This document shows, piece by piece, positions 10,211 to 24,427 of a stretch of DNA of 64,000 bases. The stretch is from positions 117,187,741-117,251,740 of the forward strand of contig CM041465.1 of the NCBI GenBank assembly GCA_023213395.1, in the 5' to 3' direction. The notes beneath the pieces are model-generated. The model was not told where the DNA came from, ran no database searches, and saw only the letters and a program-made list of their open reading frames with translations. The DNA comes from Cycas panzhihuaensis (lineage: Eukaryota > Cycadophyta). Numbering within the stretch: position 1 is the stretch's first letter; each line of letters opens with the position of its first letter. Made by a program: the position numbers and the translations under genes.

Positions 10211-11990
10211 GTTGAGAAAACTAGGTCTTAATAACTAGAAACTCCCATCAAGATCTGAACTATTTTGTAACTAGTTACAAGAATCAAATCTAAAATTTAA
10301 TATACAAGTTCTTAAACCAAAGATAATATAATAAATGAATTAGAAAGCTAAGGCATCACATATACACCTGATATAATGTGATAAAACCCTAGTAGTGTAC
10401 TAGGAAAACATCAACACAGGAAAGGTATCGATCTTTATTATCAAAGAATGGAGAAATGTACATAATCTGCAGTAGGATACTCATAGCAATAACAACTAGC
10501 CATCCAACTTCTCACAGTACATTCAATATATTGAACAGCATCAACATAACAAAAAACCACTCCAAATTAGGTTATATGAGAGAGTCATACAAGACACAAA
10601 TCTTGACCATCGAATCTAGGATATTTTGAATGAATGACCCTGATTCTCTTTACAATTTAGTATGATTTTCAATGCTAGCTTTTTGGGTCAATGGCTATCT
10701 CCCCCAAACCCCCTCTTTACAGGAGGCAGGGGGGGTTCTGGTGCCCCTTGGCCAAAGGAGGCTCAACCCCTTAGATCCCTCTAAGGAAGTTTTAGGGGGG
10801 GGGAGGGAACAATGCTACTAACCTATCAAAATTTTAGCATCCAAAACAATGTTATCACATTATCTAACATGTTATATGTCTAAAAGCTATTACGTCTATA
10901 CACCATGTATCATTTGATTCATGACCACTCTAAACTAATACTATGAAGAGTTTTTTGCCCTTATCACCTATGTCTAAAGAATGAATAGTGAGGTGTCTTA
11001 AGTATTAATTTTTCTCTCTCTTTTTTTAATAATATTTATACTCTTTCTTATTCTACTAATTAGCCTATAACATTTTATAGTTATTCTTGAAATAAATTGG
11101 GTTTATATAATAGTAACATAACTTTATTTTATCTTAATCCTTAAGATCCTTACTTTAAATATTTTTCTATCTTTGAATATTCATCCTTTTTAGAAGAAGA
11201 GGCTTCTTCTTCATTATTATCCTTTAGTAACTATTCATTCTACAATAATCATAATAGGCTTACCATGCTATATTTTCAATATATAGAATTGAGTAAGAAA
11301 ACCTAAAAATGATGGAGGTATATGGAGTAAAAAATGGAGATGAAGTGCACTAAAGGAAACCAAATGAAAACATCAAAGTGAACTTCAATAGAACCAAGAT
11401 TCATTAATAAGATATAACCATCAAAATACATAGGGTTGAGTATTTATAATAAAGACCTCACCCTTTTCTCATAATATTATATTTGCCTACCTCTAAGCTA
11501 CCCTATCCCCTTTTTTCTTATTATTTAATTTTTTTAATATTAACCCTCACTAACCTTGACCTCCACTAGAGTGTAACTTTTTTTAGTATTTATTACACAA
11601 TAATAGTTTAGCAGATAAAAGGGCATAAGATAATAATCTAAAACATTTAACTTTAGTACAAAAGAGTAAATAGAATGTAGGAAAGAATACAAATTTAAAT
11701 ACTAGATATGCACGAAAACATATAATAGTATAATGTCTTGATATTATTTCAATGCATTAAACCACGTATATTTCACAGGCCTTAAATAAATAATGATGGT
11801 CACTTTACATAGAATCTCATTGGAGGAAGAAGCAACTTATAACATTATTGGCTATCTAAATTGGTTGTGCATAAACGTTAACGGCTAACACTAACTATCA
11901 AGTTACTTGGTCAAATGTCCTAACAACCAATCTCTATGGTTAATAAGGAAATATGTAATAGGTCCCCTCCCATGAGATGTTGAGTACATA
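10211..11990. other. Unresolved non-coding stretch between G/A and chromovirus H
   Basis: No gene is recognised. A G/C-run patch at about 10677-10815 (several runs of 5-8 G or C) stands out in otherwise AT-rich sequence. The part above about 11270 may be the 3' LTR of H: on the minus strand a TATAAATA lies near 11440 and a GGGAGGGG purine tract near 11967. I found no matching LTR to prove it. Confidence 0.4.
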
Positions 11991-12039
11991 AAGTGATGGA
12001 GATGTAAATATTGATTAACAAATTATATTGCTTCCTATG

Positions 12040-12440
12040 CTACCTCTTCTAAATCATAACCAACCCACTGCACCAAATACTCAAAGCTGGTTTAGTTATG
12101 CAAACAACATTGCCTTGTATCTAAGATATGATCTATAAGAACCTTTAGGACCTATTCTTCATCTATAATGGGTAGCATAGTTTGGGGAATAACCTTTTTA
12201 CTAAGATATCTTTTCAAATAAGAGGTATAGAAAATGTTATATATTTTAGTATTAGTTGGGAGCTCAGGGGCATAAGTGACTTGACCAATCTTTTGAATGA
12301 CTTTGTAAGGGTCATAATAATGTGGCCTAATCTTATATTTTTTATTGTTGTTAAGAGATTACTACTAGTAAGGTTGAAATCAAAAGAACACCGTGTCATT
12401 TATTATAAACTCCTAGTCAAGATAGTGGTGATTAGCTAAT
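12040..12440 (-). pseudogene. Integrase C-terminus and chromodomain of H
   Basis: The minus strand reads KIRPHYYDPYKVIQKIGQV, then LPTNTKIYNIFYTSYLK, the conserved end of gypsy integrases (PRFYGPY.I....G.VAY.L.LP....IH.VFHVS.LK). About 40 codons on, FEYLVQWVGYDLEEVAQEA follows ILDTR. This is the core of a chromodomain, in which V.W.G....EATWE is usual; the final Trp is changed. Chromodomains bind methylated histone tails. Several stops interrupt the frame. Confidence 0.8.
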
Positions 12441-12449
12441 TATTTTATA

Positions 12450-13450
12450 TGATTTTATCCTAAAGCTATGTTCTACTTAAGGGTGTATAACATTTGATTA
12501 ATATCTTCTAATTTTTATTAGATAATAGATATTTAGAGATTGGTTGTTAGGATGTGATAAGAAGGTGGGGGGTAATCATATAGGACCAGAAGTAGGGACA
12601 TCCCAATGATAGAGTGGTGTAATAAGTTATACTAGTATTCAATAAGAACAAGCTAAGGTGACCACTTATTTTGTTATTTTAATATGAAGCAATGAAGATA
12701 TATTTAAGTTTTGTCAAGAACCTAAAATTACATGTTAATTTGAGGATGATAGGATAAACTCATGTTGAATGAGGTTCCCAAGGCACAAAAGAGTTCATGT
12801 AAGAATATGTTGGTAAATTTATAGTCTTAATCATATATAATTACTGAAGAGAATCCAAAGAGATAAAAGGCAAATTGAATGTATGTTTTGGTGAGGTGAA
12901 TAACCTTATAGGAGTTGTGTACTAGTAAAAAATGAGCATACTTTATTAGCCTATCTATGATGACCCAAATGGAGTCAAACCTAGTGGATAATGGGAGGTT
13001 TATGATAAAGTTTAATATAATGTCTTATAATTACCATGGGGAATGTGTAAGGTTTAAAGCAACTGCATTTGGGCCATTGTATTAGTTTTATTTTGTTGGT
13101 ATATGAGGTATTTTATGATAAATATAAGGATTGTCAACTTCATACATGGCTAGTAAAAATTAGAGGAGATGTGTTAGTAAGTTTTATCACAGCTCGAGTG
13201 GCCACCAAGAGGTGAGGAGTGGTATCTAAATAGGATTTGGGAAATGAAAGGGGAATCAAGATGGACATAAATATAATTTGTGTACACGAGGAGGTCATTA
13301 TAAAGAGACTAGTCCTTTTTAGTGAGGGGTTTTATTAATCATTAGGCAAAGTCCTATTGGGATTAGTTAGAAGTTACCAAGTCCATAAACCATATGGATT
13401 TAGATCAAGAGATTGCTTGAATTGTAGACTCAGGGGGTAGATGCGAGAGG
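12450..13450 (-). pseudogene. Integrase core region of chromovirus H (decayed)
   Basis: This lies between RNase H and the integrase C-terminus on the minus strand and has the right length for the HHCC and catalytic core domains. Scattered matches remain (for example FPFRYHSSPLGGHS near the zinc-binding part, where H.SP..GHSG is usual), but many stops and shifts make the D,D,E residues unreadable with certainty. Assignment rests mainly on position. Confidence 0.6.
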
Positions 13451-13990
13451 CCATCAACAACATTGTCCTTTCCCCTTTTATATGTTATTGTAAAATCAAA
13501 CACTTATAGGTGGTTGAGTCACTTAGCTTATTCTTTAGATAAGATTGATTGATCAAGGAGAGTCTAAAATCCATGATGGTCTATAAGAATGGTGAATGTT
13601 AATCTAAGGAGATATTATTGACACTTGTTAACCATATATGGGATGACCTTCATCCCCTTTTGGTAGGTTGATAAATAACATTCATGGTCCTTAATCTTAT
13701 GACTTTCAAAGGCAACTGGATGGAACTTCTATATAAGTACAGATCCTAATCCAAATCTTGAGGTATAACATTCCAACTAGAATGGTTAAGAAAAATTAAT
13801 AATGGCAAGAACTAAGGTCAAGGTCATAATAGCTTTTAGGTGGTTGAATATATCCTTAGTGGCTAAGGACCACTATAAAGAGTCCTTATAGAGTAAATTA
13901 TTTAGTGGGATAGTAATAAAAGCATAGTTATGGATGAACCATATATAAATTCCTCTAAGACCAAGGAAGACAAGAAGGTGAATTAAGTTT
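13450..13990 (-). pseudogene. RNase H region of chromovirus H (decayed)
   Basis: Behind the reverse transcriptase on the minus strand, fragments such as GLGSVLI, HPVAFESHK and DHECYLSTYQKGM match the gypsy RNase H pattern (G.GAVL.Q, .P.AY.S..L, E.NY...ekEllA). A DNVVDGLSRLP-like stretch near 13450 (K.N.VADALSR usual) closes the domain. RNase H would remove the RNA template during cDNA synthesis. Stops are frequent. Confidence 0.7.
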
Positions 13991-14009
13991 CTAGGTGTAT
14001 GCTAGGATG

Positions 14010-14640
14010 AGATAATAGAGATTTTATCTAGGTCAACTCAAATGCCTCTTATTGAAATGATGTATCTTAGGTATTGTAACTTTATCTTACTGAATTCACA
14101 CTTTGATAGCTTGGAATACAGTTTTTATTGAGTGATGATTTAGAGGACTTTTTCCAAATGCTTGAGATGGAGTGGCATACCAGAGATTTAGATAAGTATG
14201 TTATAAAAGAACATAATGATAAACTTATATAGGTATGGTGTAAATATCCTATTTATGAGGGCCTAAAATATGGTAGGGGTATTACAAAGACCAAAAGGCA
14301 TGACTTGAAATACAAAGTGGGTATGATATATAAAAAATATAGTTTTCTGATAGTCTTCTAGGGTGATAGGCGTCTAGTAGTAGTTAGATTAAAGGTTGAG
14401 TTTAGAAAATATAGTGGTACCATAAATTTTAATAAATATATCATCAATCCTAGGTGTGGAAAATTTATTTAAGATTATAATCTTGTTAAGTTCACTATAC
14501 TCCATACACAAGCATAATGAACCATCTCTTTTTTGTACTAGGATAATTAGGGCTATATAAGGACTCTTACTAGGTTGTATAACTCCCATGTCCATAAGTT
14601 CAGTTGTAATCCTTTTAATCTCTTTCATTTAAAAATATAA
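14010..14640 (-). pseudogene. Gypsy reverse transcriptase of chromovirus H
   Basis: From 14628 the minus strand is open for 79 codons: a helix IKRITTELMDMGVIQPSKSP, then YSELNKIIILNKFSTPRIDD and GTTIFSKLNL, the classic fingers and palm start of gypsy reverse transcriptase. After a stop, VMPFGLCNTPTIF follows, then FFYNILI where FFDDILI is expected, so the catalytic Asp pair is lost. LSKCEF follows at the usual spacing. Frames are broken, so the gene is dead, but family and orientation are clear. Confidence 0.85.
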
Positions 14641-14699
14641 GTTTTAGTATAGCCTTTGGATAATTAGATCACGGGGGTGTTTAAGCTCGATTGAGTGGT

Positions 14700-15190
14700 A
14701 GAATCCATAATATAGAGGAGTGATGACTGGAATGGGTTTAAACATATATTAGTATTTGGTGATTAGATCTTAGATATTAGGGTTGGTTGTGACATATGAT
14801 TTAATATTATTAAGATAAACTATATATCCCATGCTATTACTTAAGTGTCAGCACATTCTATATGGAGAAATAAACTTGTTAAGAGGAGTTTATATCCCAT
14901 AAAGTTTATAGGTTTACCTGTTACTATTTTTCAATAGTATGAATGGGTTATTTACAAAATGATTAATGTTATAAATACCTAGTGTTTGGAGTAACTTGAC
15001 CCTAAGGATGGCATCAGACCCACCACCTATAAAATTCTAAGGTTAGAGTGTATATGCCTATTTAAATTTATACATTCTTTATTATACCTACATAATGGAG
15101 GATGACATGACCATGTAGAGAACAAGTAATCTAGTTTTGGATGTGATGCATAGGTTGAGTTGATGAGCTAAGGATATGTTGTGCAACCAC
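14700..15190 (-). pseudogene. Aspartic protease region of chromovirus H, distal part
   Basis: Minus-strand fragments NFIGGGSDAILRVKLLQTLG match the end of the gypsy protease (LPLGG.DVVLGV.WL.TLG). The active-site part lies on the other side of element F, at 31732-31800. Stops are present. Confidence 0.7.
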
Positions 15191-15196
15191 CGATTA

Positions 15197-15498
15197 TAAA
15201 GAATGAAACAAAGATGAGAGTGGAGTAGTGAATACATAGATCAATCTATATTATAATGCGTATTGAATAACTATATTAATCCATATTGAAGAGTGTATAT
15301 AATTTCCATGCATTAGTGGTGTTGAAGAACACCAAGGGTTTTTGCCCTAAAGATTATATTTAGGAGGTGGATGGGAGCCCGCCTTAACCTTGAATTCAAA
15401 AGAATATAAAAAATAAACAACTTACAATAAAATAATATTACCTTGATGGCATGTGCAACTTGCATGGTCCCAAGGAAGTAATAAATATTAATCTAACA
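15197..15498 (-). repeat. 3' LTR of element F
   Basis: It matches the split 5' LTR at 23944-24101 and 31582-31726 base by base with scattered changes. It is followed on the + strand by TTCTCTCCCTTAA, the complement of a polypurine tract (15499-15511). Confidence 0.88.
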
Positions 15499-15511
15499 TT
15501 CTCTCCCTTAA

Positions 15512-16190
15512 TGTTCATTATATAGATCTTCAATTTTTCTTTGAATTTATGGTACTTGTACTTTAGTAAAACTTTGAGAGAGAGATTGAATATATGTCCT
15601 TTAGCTTTGTCACTATCCTTGAAGTGATCATTAACCTAAATCTTTGTAATGTAGTCTTCTTCAACAAAGTATGGTTTTAAGATACTTGTCTTCTTGGCCT
15701 TTTGCCTTAGTCAGGTCAAAGGTACACATAGTCCCATCAAATGCAATAATATGATTATTAATTTTATTGGAGTCTTCAATAGTACATGCAACATTAGCCC
15801 ATTTAATAATATTCACCTGCTCTAACTTTTATCTCATATGAAAAACATCATCAATATAGTTAGTTTCGTTTAGTTATAAAGTATCTGTCTTATAAATTGA
15901 TTCCATGGTATCCTATGTATTCTTAGAAGTGGTCATTTCACTAACACTAGTGAATATAGTATCATCAATTATACAGAAAATTAAGGCTAAAGCATCATTA
16001 TTCTTTTCATATTTTCTTTAAATATTTATTCTTCCTCTAAAGTTGAAGTAACACTTAAATCATGACAACCATCATTCCCATAATTCCACAAATTTTTAGA
16101 GATAAGGAGTGGTTTTATCAATTTTTTCTAAGGTGGAAACTTAGTGCCATCAAATGTAGAAATTATCATGTCATCTAGATAAGTTGTCAT
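15512..16190 (-). pseudogene. Decayed copia-type gag of element F
   Basis: The minus strand from about 16180 reads MIISTFDGTKFPP, then LISKNLWNYGN and, after shifts, pieces of ALIF..IDDTIF, SEMTTSKNT and MESIYKTDTL. These are the same landmarks, in the same order, as the gags of A and C (FNGHNFS.W, LLFYTMNDDIF, SELTT.KSV, ISTYGGDTL). Stops and shifts are many. It ends at the polypurine tract, so here too gag is the last gene before the 3' LTR. Confidence 0.65.
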
Positions 16191-17845
<1,655 letters not shown>

Positions 17846-18231
17846 TATTAGGGTTAATGATCATCACCCCACTCCTACCTTTCACATAGGAGTGCATACC
17901 CCATTCCCACCAATTTACACATGTGGGTGCTCATATGTGAAAGTAAGTATAAGGTAAGGTTAAAGTTATTTTAAGTTAAGTTAATTTGAGTTAATTTATA
18001 TAATATTTTATTATTATTTGAATTCTAGAGGTTGAGAAGTTTCCCTCCTCCCCCAAATTATATATTTGGAGGGGTGTGCAACCCTGATATCTTTAGACAC
18101 TGTTTATACTTGGAGATTTACTATATACGTATTCATCATGGATTGAATACAAAAGATTTATGTGTTTATGCAACAATATATTGATTATGTATTTATGCTC
18201 TGCCCTGTCTCTATGATTTTATAATCCTACA
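17846..18231 (+). repeat. 5' LTR of element B
   Basis: Matches 22416-22786 with scattered substitutions and small gaps. Shared blocks include ACACATGTGGGTGCTCA and GGTTGAGAAGTTTCCCTCCTC. A primer-like TAGTATTAGAGTGG (18235-18248) follows. Confidence 0.9.
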
Positions 18232-18719
18232 TCTAGTATTAGAGTGGAGATTGCTGGCCTATTGCACCTTTATTTGAAGTTTTTTTTAGAAAAAAGAAGA
18301 TCTATTAGCATCTACAACAGATCTACTTAGGTCAAGCTAAATATTTGTTATATTTATCTTCTATAAAGTTTTTAGCAGTTTCTTATATTATTTCTCATTA
18401 AAGATCTAATTATTCTTGATTTATACTTGTGAAATAACAAATATTTTTCATATTTGTGTAGAAGAATAACTATAATCAGTAAATATTTAAGATCTCATCA
18501 CTTTACAAAGTTCTTATTAATAAGCTTTACATATTTTTGTCAAATACTTGGCTATTTATGGCATATTTTATCTATTTGTTTAATATTTTTTATAGATTTG
18601 TGCAGGTTCATAAATGTAATTAGTAAATATTCAAAGATTTCATCACTCTACGAAGTTTTATTAATAAGATCTATATATTTTGTCAAATACTTGGTTTTTT
18701 TAATTTATTTTATCTATAT

Positions 18720-19400
18720 ATTCAATGTTTTATCTAAATCTATGTAATATTTTTTTTAGATCTATATATTTTGTTAAATATCTAACCATTTTTTGTACAT
18801 TTAGTCTATTTATTCAAGTTTTTCTTCAGATCTATGTAATATTTTCTTCTAACTATTTTTGATACAGTTAGTCCATTTATTCAAGATTTTCTCTAGATCT
18901 GCATATTTTGTTAAATATCTGACTATTTTTAGTACATTTGGTCCATTTATTTAAGTTTTTCTTTAGATCTATGCAATATTTTCTCTAAGTCTACATATTT
19001 TATTAAATATTTGACCATTTTTAGTATATTTGGTCCATTTTTTCAATATTTTCTCTAGAGCTATGTAATATTTTCTTTAAATCTACATATTTTATTAAAT
19101 ATTTGACCATTTTTGGTATATCTTATCTATTTATTCAAGATTTTCTTTAGATCTATGTAATATTTTCTCTAAATCTACATATTTTGTTAAATATTTGACC
19201 ATTTTTAGTATATTTGGTCTATTTATTCGAGTTTTTCTTTAGATCTATACAATATTTTCTTTAGATCTACATATTTTATTAAATATTTAACCATTTTTGG
19301 TATATTTGATCAATTTTTTTAATATTTCCTCCAGATCTACATATTTTGTTAAATATTTGACCATTTTTGGTATATTTTAGTCCATTCTTTCAATATTTTT
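18720..19400. repeat. Degenerate tandem repeats in the leader of B
   Basis: A unit of the type AGATCTATGTAATATTTTC...ACATATTTTGTTAAATATTTGACCATTTTT...GGTCCATTTATTCAAG recurs about seven times at variable spacing (AGATCT at 18758, 18838, 18895, 18965, 19149, 19241, 19263 and 19333). It corresponds in place to the AGATCT arrays of A and C. Confidence 0.8.
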
Positions 19401-21634
19401 TTTTAGATTTATGCAAGATTTGGTATATATTCAGCCTAATAAGTCTCTTGGAGAAATTATACTATAGTTGATCTATCTATTGGAAGAATCTGTTTGAAGT
19501 TTTGAACATTGTGGAAGAAGTTCTCATGCTCTGAAGTCCATCTTCTGTAAATCTACTACAGCTACATTACTATGTTCTTCCTATTTTTTTAGATATAAAT
19601 ATATATGTTTCTCGGGTCTTTGATATATCTTCTTTAGTATATTTGAAAGATTTGGTATTTGGAATATTTACTATCCCATGTAACCTTTAGCCTATTTTAA
19701 AAGGGGACAACATAAGTTTTATAACACTTTTTTTTTTTTTTTTTTTTTTTATTAAAACATAGAGTACCTGGCAAATTTTTTCTATAACTTTTGACTAGGT
19801 TATCAGTTTCTAACGAAACCTATTCTATTGTATCTGAAATATTTTGACATATAATTTTGACTGGTCATATGCCATATTTGGAGCTGATTTGACTTGCTTT
19901 CAATTAGTTTAAATTCAATCATTGATTTTTAAAGCCATTTTAAATTATTTTCATAAAATCACTTTTTTATCAAGTTATATTTTATCACCACAAGATTATT
20001 TTCTACCTAGATCTATTCTAAAACAATCTATTTTTAGAAAACGTCATCATCATCTACTTATTTTATTTTTTAACATTTATTTTAATCATTATTTTAATCG
20101 ATGAAAGTGACACTTTAGTGTTTTTAACATATTTACATAAAAAGTACCACTTACATTTTCAGTTATATCTCCTCAACCGAAAATCAGATTTCAAAACCAT
20201 AAGATTCATTGGAATCCTAATTTAGAGAACTACTGTCTGAAGGTTTGTTTTGCTTAATTTGACTCAATATCTTAGAAATTTGAGTAGATCAAAGTTGACC
20301 TTATTTTTGCTCCCTATTTTATTAACCTTAGTAAGATACGTTTTACAGTTTCTTTAATATCTTGAGCTTCATAGCTCAGAATTGAGTACCGTATGATTCT
20401 AGTGAAATATTATTTAGAGATCTATTGTTTTAAGTTAGTTTTATTTCATTTTGAGCCTATTTTATAGGTGCTTTAATCCCTCAAAGTTGAGGTACATAAC
20501 AACTTCTAATTTGTCATTATTCCACATTTTTTATATATATTATTTCTCAAAGTTTTTAATTCAAAAGTATACTAAGCAGCTCTCTAAACTATATTTAATT
20601 ACTTTACATTATTCTATAAGATTTTACTTGTATTTTATAATATTTTTTAGCCCTAGGCTCTCGTTAAGCCTTAAAAGGAGGACCGCATCTTTAGTATATT
20701 AAAATCTTGACTTGCAGGAATCCGTTTTTAAAACGGTCAGTTTTATTAAATAAATATTTCATTGAGCTTTAAATTTGTGTAATTTCACTTTATTTTGATA
20801 TTGTTTAGTACAACTTTGAAACTACTTAATTTGAGCATTTAAGATATCCCAATAAGCTTGTCTTTTAAACCTTTTTTAAAGAGTACTTTATTTTATTTCT
20901 TATTGATCATTTATAGTACATGCTTGAGGCTTTCATTTGTCTTTCATATAACTTCTTTTAAGTTGGTTTATAGTAGAAATTGATCATATACATCTAAATC
21001 AAGTGACAATCCAAGTGATCTTGCAACACAAAACGAGTACAATTCCTTTTATTTAAAGTTTCTTCTTCATATTTTTTATCTTTCAAAGTGAAAATATACT
21101 TATATATTTCAGATTTTCAACATTATATATCTTCATCAAAATAAAAGGATTTCATGCATTGAAAAGAAAGTCATATTCTTACTCAAATTTGTGGTTATTT
21201 ATTTGAAAGATAAAAAACTTAAGAATTCTTTATTTTTTATAATTAAAAGTCTTATTTTAAAATTGCATAGTTAAAAGGATCTCAGTTACATGTAATATTT
21301 ACTCTTATATTCATCATATTTCAAAGTTTATTTGAAAAGCATATACATATTGAAAGCATTTTTTATTCACCCTTATTGAAAAAGTTCACTTACTTCTTAC
21401 ACTTATAAAAGTTGCATCTAGTTGATTTATTTTCTAAAGGTATCTTTTATTTTTCAAAACTATTGTAATTACTTACATAGTTCTTTTAAAGAAGTATATT
21501 TGAAATTATATAAGTTTATTGATTTATTGAGTTCTTTGATTCCTTCTAAAGGCACATATTTTGTTAAGAAGTATAAAAAGCTCATTTCGTAAAAGCATAT
21601 CTTTTTGTTTATGTACTAAAGTTTTTCAATACAA
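19400..21634. other. Non-coding middle of element B
   Basis: AT-rich, with a T run near 19729-19750 and blocks shared with A and C (TTATCAGTTTCTAACGAAACC near 19800; GGAATCCGTTTTTAAAACGG near 20717, compare 8547 in A). No gene is recognised. Confidence 0.6.
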
Positions 21635-22415
21635 ATGGCAATCAATATAAACAAAATATAATTCCCTATATTTGATGGGCATAATTTTTCACAGTGGCAT
21701 AAAATAATGTAAAATTATTTTATTACAAATGATCTTTGGAAATACTTACAAAATAAATATGATCTTAATATTAAAGAAGACATTAAAAAAGATAATGAAG
21801 CCTTAGCTTTATTTTTTTACACTATAGATGATAATGTTTTCTCTAAAGTTTATGAACTGACAACTTTCAAATCCGTATGGGACATCTTAGTTTCTACTTA
21901 TGGGGGAGATATCCTCTATATAAATAAATTTAACATTGATATTATTGAGCATGTGAGATAGATGCTGGAGCAGGTGGATCGTGATGAAAAGACTAAGTAG
22001 GAAAACTCAAGTCAAATGTATGATCATCTTATTACACAAGAACCTAATCCTCCATTTAAAGGGGAGAGATCTTATGATATGAGAGTTGCTCACAATACAA
22101 AGATTTCAGAAGTCAAAGTCAAAGTTAAATATGATGATATCATAGTCACTCATAACACAAAGATTTCAGAAGTCAAAGTTAAAGTTCTAGTTGATAAAGT
22201 TAGAGTTACAACCACACATCCATATTTTATTCAAGCTACATTTACTTGGAGTTTTTTGAACCATTCAATGGTAAAATGACACATATTGCTAAAAGGATGA
22301 GGCGAGTTAGTAGTGATCAAGATAAAAGATAGATTTTTAAAACTTTTTTCAAGTTCAAATTTCATAAGTTTAAATAGAAGATAAAGTTATTCTTGATGAC
22401 CATTAAGGGGGAGAA
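21635..22415 (+). pseudogene. Copia-type gag of element B, broken
   Basis: ATG at 21635 starts a frame with in-frame stops at the 9th and 26th codons. Between and after them FPIFDGHNFSQWHKIM, ALALFFYTIDDNVFSKV, ELTTFKSVWDILVSTYGGD and PPFKGE match the gag of A and C. The end (HIAKRMR, then FFKFKFHKFK) runs into the polypurine tract. A motif of about 50 bases around THNTKISEVKVKV is repeated in tandem near 22085-22180. This is a relic of the element's only gene. Confidence 0.75.
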
Positions 22416-22786
22416 TATTGGGGTTAATAATCATCACCCCACTCCCACTTTTCACTTAGGAGTACACACCCCACTCCCACTAATTTACACATGTAGGTGC
22501 TCACATGTGAAGGTAAGTATAAGGTAAGGTTAAAGTTATTTTGAGTTAAGTTATGTAATATTTTATTATTGTTTAAAATCAAGGGGTTGAGGAGTTTTCC
22601 TCCTCCTCTAAATTATATATTTGGAGGGATGTGTAACCTTGGTGTCTTTAGACACTACCTACACTTGGAGATTTTCTATATACATACTTATCATAGATTG
22701 AATACAAAAGATTTATGTGTTTATGTAACAATGTATTGATTATGTGTTTATGCTTTACCCTGTCTCCATAATTTTATAATCCTACA
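22416..22786 (+). repeat. 3' LTR of element B
   Basis: Starts TATTGGGGTTAAT right after the purine tract and ends CCTACA; the duplicated GAATA follows. Confidence 0.9.
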
Positions 22787-22791
22787 GAATA

Positions 22792-23930
22792 CATATAACT
22801 ATAAAACATTTGAATGCACAAGAGCTGAAGAAAAAAAAGTGAGCAAAGTTCCACATATGAGCTCTGTAGCCATAAGTCCTCACACTACAAATGATGTTTC
22901 AATCCATGGGAATGATTAATAAATAATGTCACGTACACAGATTGGGAAAGGTTGCCATATAAAGGCGTTCTCATAGATTTGGAGCTAAGCTTATTGACTT
23001 GATTCTGGATGTCCCCGAGAATAGGTTTGCCATGTAGGAGCATGTCTAGAGAAGAGTTGAGGCAAGGGTAGGTTTATCTGATCTATTTCTTTCTTGCTAC
23101 AAAAATAAGAAAGGGATGTATGTTCTAATAGAAATGATTAAGGAGCAGATCATTGGCCATAGAGTAGATATTTGGGTGATAATGCTATAGAATGCTACAT
23201 AATGTAGAGGAGGCTTAGACTAGACAGGAGCTGATAATCATGTAAAACAATCCATAGGTAGTTGTTTCTACCTTACAAGTTGTATCTAAGAAACACCCTT
23301 CTTAGGAGAATATTGTATTAGATAGGATTAAAGTAGTCAAGCCTTACCTAGTGGTTTCTTCTACTGTATCTCTTGCAAATCTTATAATGTATAATAAGAA
23401 GCCTCACAGATATTGCCCCAAAAAGATAGCCTTGTGAGAAATCCATAAATATCCAAAGAGTTCCAAGCTTTTGATTCAAAAACTTCTATTTCACATGAAC
23501 ATTGGATGAAAAACACAAATAAAGGTTTGCATGAAAATATTCAAAAAGAAAAAGAAGGCATAAATAATTAATATAGCTCATAAGGATTATGCAGCCTTTG
23601 ATGGAGATAGGAAATCTTCTTGAATCCTTAAATCTTAAGGGAACGTTAAATGACAAATTATATAAGTATATAAATATAATAAATTTAGTCCCTAATGCTC
23701 TAATGTACTTATTAATGATGTAAATAGTGAAATGATATGCAGCTCTTTACAGACTAATTTCTAGTGGACATAGAGATAGGCAAGCTTTGAAGAGCTAGAT
23801 CTCCTTATTCTAAACATTTTCTCTGTTGGGTATATGAGTCTGCTAGGATTCTGATGAGTAGTCATATTTTGCACTTTTATTGAGCATACATAGAGTTAAG
23901 AGCTGAACAATTAAATACCAACTAGGTTTA
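22792..23930. other. Leader of element F between B and the 5' LTR
   Basis: About 1.1 kb of AT-rich sequence with no recognisable gene. It belongs to F by position, between the B insertion and the primer site. Confidence 0.55.
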
Positions 23931-23941
23931 CTCTGATACCA
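23931..23941 (-). promoter_or_regulatory. Primer binding site of element F
   Basis: CTCTGATACCA on the + strand is the complement of TGGTATCAGAG, the initiator-Met primer site. It lies two bases from the 5' LTR (minus orientation). Confidence 0.8.
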
Positions 23942-24101
23942 TATAAAGAATAGAACAGAGACAAGAGTGGAGCAGTGAACATATAGATCAATCCATATTA
24001 GAATGTATATTAAATAACCATGTCAATCCATATTGAAGAGTGCATATAATTTCCATACATTGGTGGTGTTAAAGAACATCAGGGGTTTTGGCCCCAAAGA
24101 T

Positions 24102-24413
24102 TAAAAGAGGTTAATGTATGAAGGTCATTTGTGTAGATTAATTATGTGATCTTAGGATATATTATTAGCATTAGTCTCTTAATAAAATACATTTTATGTA
24201 CATTTAGATGTAATTACGAGTTCATGTCATTAGGTGGTAAAATCCTAACCCTAATACTCACCCTCAATAATAAAAGGTGAAATCTCAAGGAGGGAGTCAT
24301 TATTCATTCTCACCTCCAAGCTTGCTCTCATATCTTATTTCATCTTCTTTTTCATTCTCCATTATCATTGCGTGTATGTGAGTGATTTATCTCTTAGATC
24401 CATCCTTCCTTCA
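24102..24413 (+). repeat. 5' LTR of copia E
   Basis: Aligned with 31265-31576 over its whole 312 bp, with few substitutions. It ends CTTCCTTCA directly before the primer site region. Confidence 0.92.
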
Positions 24414-24415
24414 TG

Positions 24416-24427
24416 TGGTATCAGAGC
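24416..24427 (+). promoter_or_regulatory. Primer binding site of copia E
   Basis: TGGTATCAGAGC, exact match to the plant initiator-Met site, two bases behind the 5' LTR. Confidence 0.92.

Larger units (their letters stand above)
17846..22786 (+). mobile_element. Gag-only LTR retrotransposon B, complete boundaries
   Basis: LTRs of 386 bp (17846-18231) and 371 bp (22416-22786) start TATTRGGGTTAAT and end ATCCTACA. The TSD GAATA is perfect (17841-17845, 22787-22791). A degenerate primer site follows the 5' LTR, and the tract TTAAGGGGGAGAA (22403-22415) precedes the 3' LTR. The plan is that of A and C: an AGATCT-rich leader, an AT-rich middle and a lone gag at the 3' end. The length is 4.94 kb. 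It lies inside element F. Confidence 0.92.

Noticed and set aside
10677-10815. G/C-run patch, considered as a G-quadruplex element or CpG island of a gene
   Set aside because: There is no gene next to it, and similar runs occur in the interiors of F and C near GGGGGCTTAAGC, so it is more likely a remnant of such an element.
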